Assembly: GCF_040359615.1 (NCBI RefSeq)
Contig: NZ_CP132942.1
Span: 4,092,001-4,156,000 of the forward strand
Length of the DNA: 64,000 bases
Reading direction: 5' to 3'
Source of the DNA: Tunturibacter psychrotolerans
GTDB taxonomy: Bacteria > Acidobacteriota > Terriglobia > Terriglobales > Acidobacteriaceae
Of this stretch, positions 62,188 to 64,000 are shown one piece after another. The position numbers and the translations under genes were made by a program. The stretch's first letter is position 1, and each line of letters opens with the position of its first letter. The notes under the pieces were generated by a model, which was given only the letters and a program-made list of their open reading frames with translations, was not told where the DNA came from and made no database searches.

Positions 62188-63552
62188 TCAGGCGGAATTA
62201 GTGGGATCCGACCATTCCACCGCTGCCAGAGGCTTGTTTCCCTTCATCACGAAGTAGAGGAGCAGCCCGACTCCTACCCATGCGGCTCCCAGGAGTTTGG
62301 CGTCAAGATTGAGATTCAGCCAGATGAACGTGCAAACGGCAAGACCGCAGAGCGGCGACAGTGCCGCGAAAACTACCTTTTCCTGGGAGCGGAACTTGTA
62401 GTGAATAAGCGCCGCCGCGTTTACGCCAATGAACGCGATGAACGCGCCGAAGTTAAGCAGTTCCGCGCCCTTTTCAAAGGTCAACAGAAACGTACCGGCC
62501 AGCGTGACGGCGCCCAGCAGCAGCACGTTGTTGCGCGGGATTCTCGTCTTCTCATTTAGTACGCCGAAGAATCGCTTTGGCAGCGCATCGGTGCGTCCCA
62601 TTCCATAGAGCAGACGCGCGGCCCCGAATTGCGCAGCGATACCTGAGCCCATATTGGCGATCAAGAGCGTCGCATTCAGTAATTGAAAAAGAAACTTGCC
62701 GCCGACGCGAAGGGCGACCTGCACGTAAGCGGTGTCGACCATGGAGGCCGGGAATGGAATGCGTGCCGGCCAAGCAAGCTGCGCAAGGTACACTTCGATC
62801 GCGGACAGGACGCCAATCGCGAAGCAGGTGATGACCGTGGCCAGCAAGATGTTACGCCGTGGGTTTTCGACTTCCTCTGACATGGTGGAAATACCATCGA
62901 AGCCGATATAAGTCAGCACCGCGATCGATGCGCCATGAAACAGGAGTCCGGGAGCGAAGGTAGCGGGATCGTAAAACGGCAGCAGCCATTGCCCACCCAC
63001 GGGACGCGCGACCAGCGCAATGTAGCGTATGGCATATGCGATGAAGACCACCACGACGATGCTCATCCCCAACGCGAGCAGAGCATTCACGCGGCTCGAC
63101 GTTTGCACGCCGCGCAGGTTCAGCCCGGTGAAGACCAGAACAAATGCAACGGCCCAGGCGGCATAGGGAATTTGGGGAATAATATTCTGGGCCGCCGCGC
63201 TGCACCAAATGGCGCAGATGATGGGATTCAGCATGTAATCCATCAGCATGGACCAGCCGACCACATAGCCAGCCAGGGGGTGAATCTCCTTGCCGACATA
63301 GGTGTAAGCCGACCCGGCGCTGGGATACACGCGCGCCATTCTGCCGTAACTCACAGCGGTAAACAGCATGGCCACCATCGCGATGAGGATGGTCGTCACC
63401 ACGTGTCCTCGCGCGGCATTGCTGACCACGCCGTAGATACTCATAGGCGCCGTGGGTTGAATGATGATGATGCCGTAAAGGATTAGGTGGCGAAGCTTCA
63501 GCGTGCGGCGGAGGCCAAGGGGCTCCACGGATCGATCGACAGTTGTGTCCAT
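62188..63552 (-). CDS. APC-family amino acid permease
   Basis: 454 residues from the ATG at 63552. About twelve hydrophobic helices are visible. The first contains LILYGIIIIQPTAPMSIYGV, the family's unwound substrate-binding segment. PSAGSAYTYVGKEIHPLAGY is the conserved TM3 region, and ISTMSEEVENPRRNILLA is the TM6 end signature common to cationic/neutral amino acid permeases. The substrate, an amino acid or polyamine, is not determinable. It lies 16 bases downstream of the GatZ/KbaZ-type gene, so the two are probably co-transcribed. Confidence 0.88.
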   Translation of the reverse strand: MDTTVDRSVEPLGLRRTLKLRHLILYGIIIIQPTAPMSIYGVVSNAARGHVVTTILIAMVAMLFTAVSYGRMARVYPSAGSAYTYVGKEIHPLAGYVVGWSMLMDYMLNPIICAIWCSAAAQNIIPQIPYAAWAVAFVLVFTGLNLRGVQTSSRVNALLALGMSIVVVVFIAYAIRYIALVARPVGGQWLLPFYDPATFAPGLLFHGASIAVLTYIGFDGISTMSEEVENPRRNILLATVITCFAIGVLSAIEVYLAQLAWPARIPFPASMVDTAYVQVALRVGGKFLFQLLNATLLIANMGSGIAAQFGAARLLYGMGRTDALPKRFFGVLNEKTRIPRNNVLLLGAVTLAGTFLLTFEKGAELLNFGAFIAFIGVNAAALIHYKFRSQEKVVFAALSPLCGLAVCTFIWLNLNLDAKLLGAAWVGVGLLLYFVMKGNKPLAAVEWSDPTNSA

Positions 63553-63568
63553 ACGGGTGGATCCTCGG

Positions 63569-64000
63569 TCATCCACGAAGCGCTAACCCACAAGCATCGG
63601 CGTAGCGCGCCAGAGATTCCCGTACCTTATCATGAATGATGGAGACCGGATCGTTGCTGATTGTCCCGGTACGAATTGCCTCTGCCTGTCGAGGAAGATA
63701 TTGGCTGAGAAGAGGCAAGGGTGCGGGGTGTTCGCGAAGGTTTTCGAGCAGAACGGCAAGGGCCTTGGATATCTCGGCGTTCGGCCAGTAGTAGCGGATC
63801 CGGTCGCTCAGGCTGTAGGCCCTGGCAATGTGCTGCTGGCGCTCATCGCCGTGGTAGTAACCTTTCCAGTTTCCGGGATGCTCAAGCATCACCTGCTCGA
63901 TGATTGCCCGCAGATTGGAGCGCCGTTGCTCGGCAATCCACTCTTCCTCAATGCGTGCCAGGCCGAAGATTGCTTCCCGCATTACGAAGGTCAATTCAGG
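63569..64000 (-). CDS. GatZ/KbaZ-type tagatose-bisphosphate aldolase subunit (partial)
   Basis: The frame is open to base 64000, so only about the last 143 residues are present. ELTFVMREAIFGLARIEEEW, WKGYYHGDERQQHIARAYSL and SLSDRIRYYWPNAEISKALA match the C-terminal part of GatZ/KbaZ, the non-catalytic partner that stabilises the class II D-tagatose-1,6-bisphosphate aldolase of galactitol or N-acetylgalactosamine breakdown. The catalytic partner would lie outside the window. In acidobacteria such proteins often stand alone and may have another sugar-related role. It is followed by an APC permease gene on the same strand. Confidence 0.85.
   Translation of the reverse strand, partial: PELTFVMREAIFGLARIEEEWIAEQRRSNLRAIIEQVMLEHPGNWKGYYHGDERQQHIARAYSLSDRIRYYWPNAEISKALAVLLENLREHPAPLPLLSQYLPRQAEAIRTGTISNDPVSIIHDKVRESLARYADACGLALRG

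Noticed and set aside
1..64000. CRISPR arrays, rRNA genes, insertion sequences
   Set aside because: No regularly spaced repeats, no rRNA-like segments and no transposase-like proteins were found on either strand.

Overview
The window looks like a chromosomal segment of an acidobacterium, most likely class Terriglobia (Acidobacteriaceae: Edaphobacter, Granulicella or Terriglobus relatives). This is inferred from several very large Oar-type TonB-dependent receptors with an N-terminal carboxypeptidase-regulatory-like domain, a secreted VWA protein of the acidobacterial VWFA-related type, Tat-exported Gfo/Idh/MocA and xylose-isomerase-like TIM-barrel proteins, a C-ending codon preference, and the imuA-imuB-dnaE2 cassette.

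Region 1 (1-12306) is a carbohydrate-use block. It holds the end of one TonB-dependent receptor, two exported TIM-barrel proteins flanking an exported Gfo/Idh/MocA oxidoreductase, an anti-anti-sigma (STAS) protein, a complete receptor with paired CAAACGTTT sites upstream, and two tandem GH39-type glycoside hydrolases. Region 2 (12400-33500) is ordinary backbone: a radical SAM/class II aldolase pair, an RNB ribonuclease with a small membrane protein, a tiny zinc-ribbon protein, mtnA, a VWA protein, a K+ channel, mscL, the overlapping imuA-imuB-dnaE2 mutasome operon, a proline dehydrogenase, a thioredoxin-like protein, and a sigma factor, anti-sigma factor and DUF3106 group.

A tRNA-Val(CAC) at 33633-33707 marks a change. 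To its right (34100-61640) lies a catabolic block with a different codon style and two decayed genes: a CocE/NonD hydrolase with three frameshifts and an aldehyde dehydrogenase remnant. In between are a thioesterase, alcohol dehydrogenase and 3-hydroxyisobutyryl-CoA hydrolase operon with 4-base overlaps; a divergent HMG-CoA reductase; an aldehyde dehydrogenase; an HSL-type esterase; an SDR, a ThDP enzyme, an alcohol dehydrogenase and a TetR regulator; a TonB-dependent receptor with a membrane protein and an EthA-like Baeyer-Villiger monooxygenase; an iron alcohol dehydrogenase; a lactate-monooxygenase-like FMN enzyme; an acyl-CoA ligase; and a second receptor. A 42-bp promoter/operator-like sequence occurs twice, before the aldehyde dehydrogenase and between the TetR gene and the receptor, with 39 of 42 bases identical. 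This suggests one regulon. The enzymes would fit uptake and oxidation of a ketone or branched/terpenoid carbon source, but the substrate cannot be read from the sequence. No integrase or duplicated att site was seen, so island status is inference.

The right end (62188-64000) holds an APC permease and the end of a GatZ/KbaZ-type tagatose-bisphosphate aldolase subunit.
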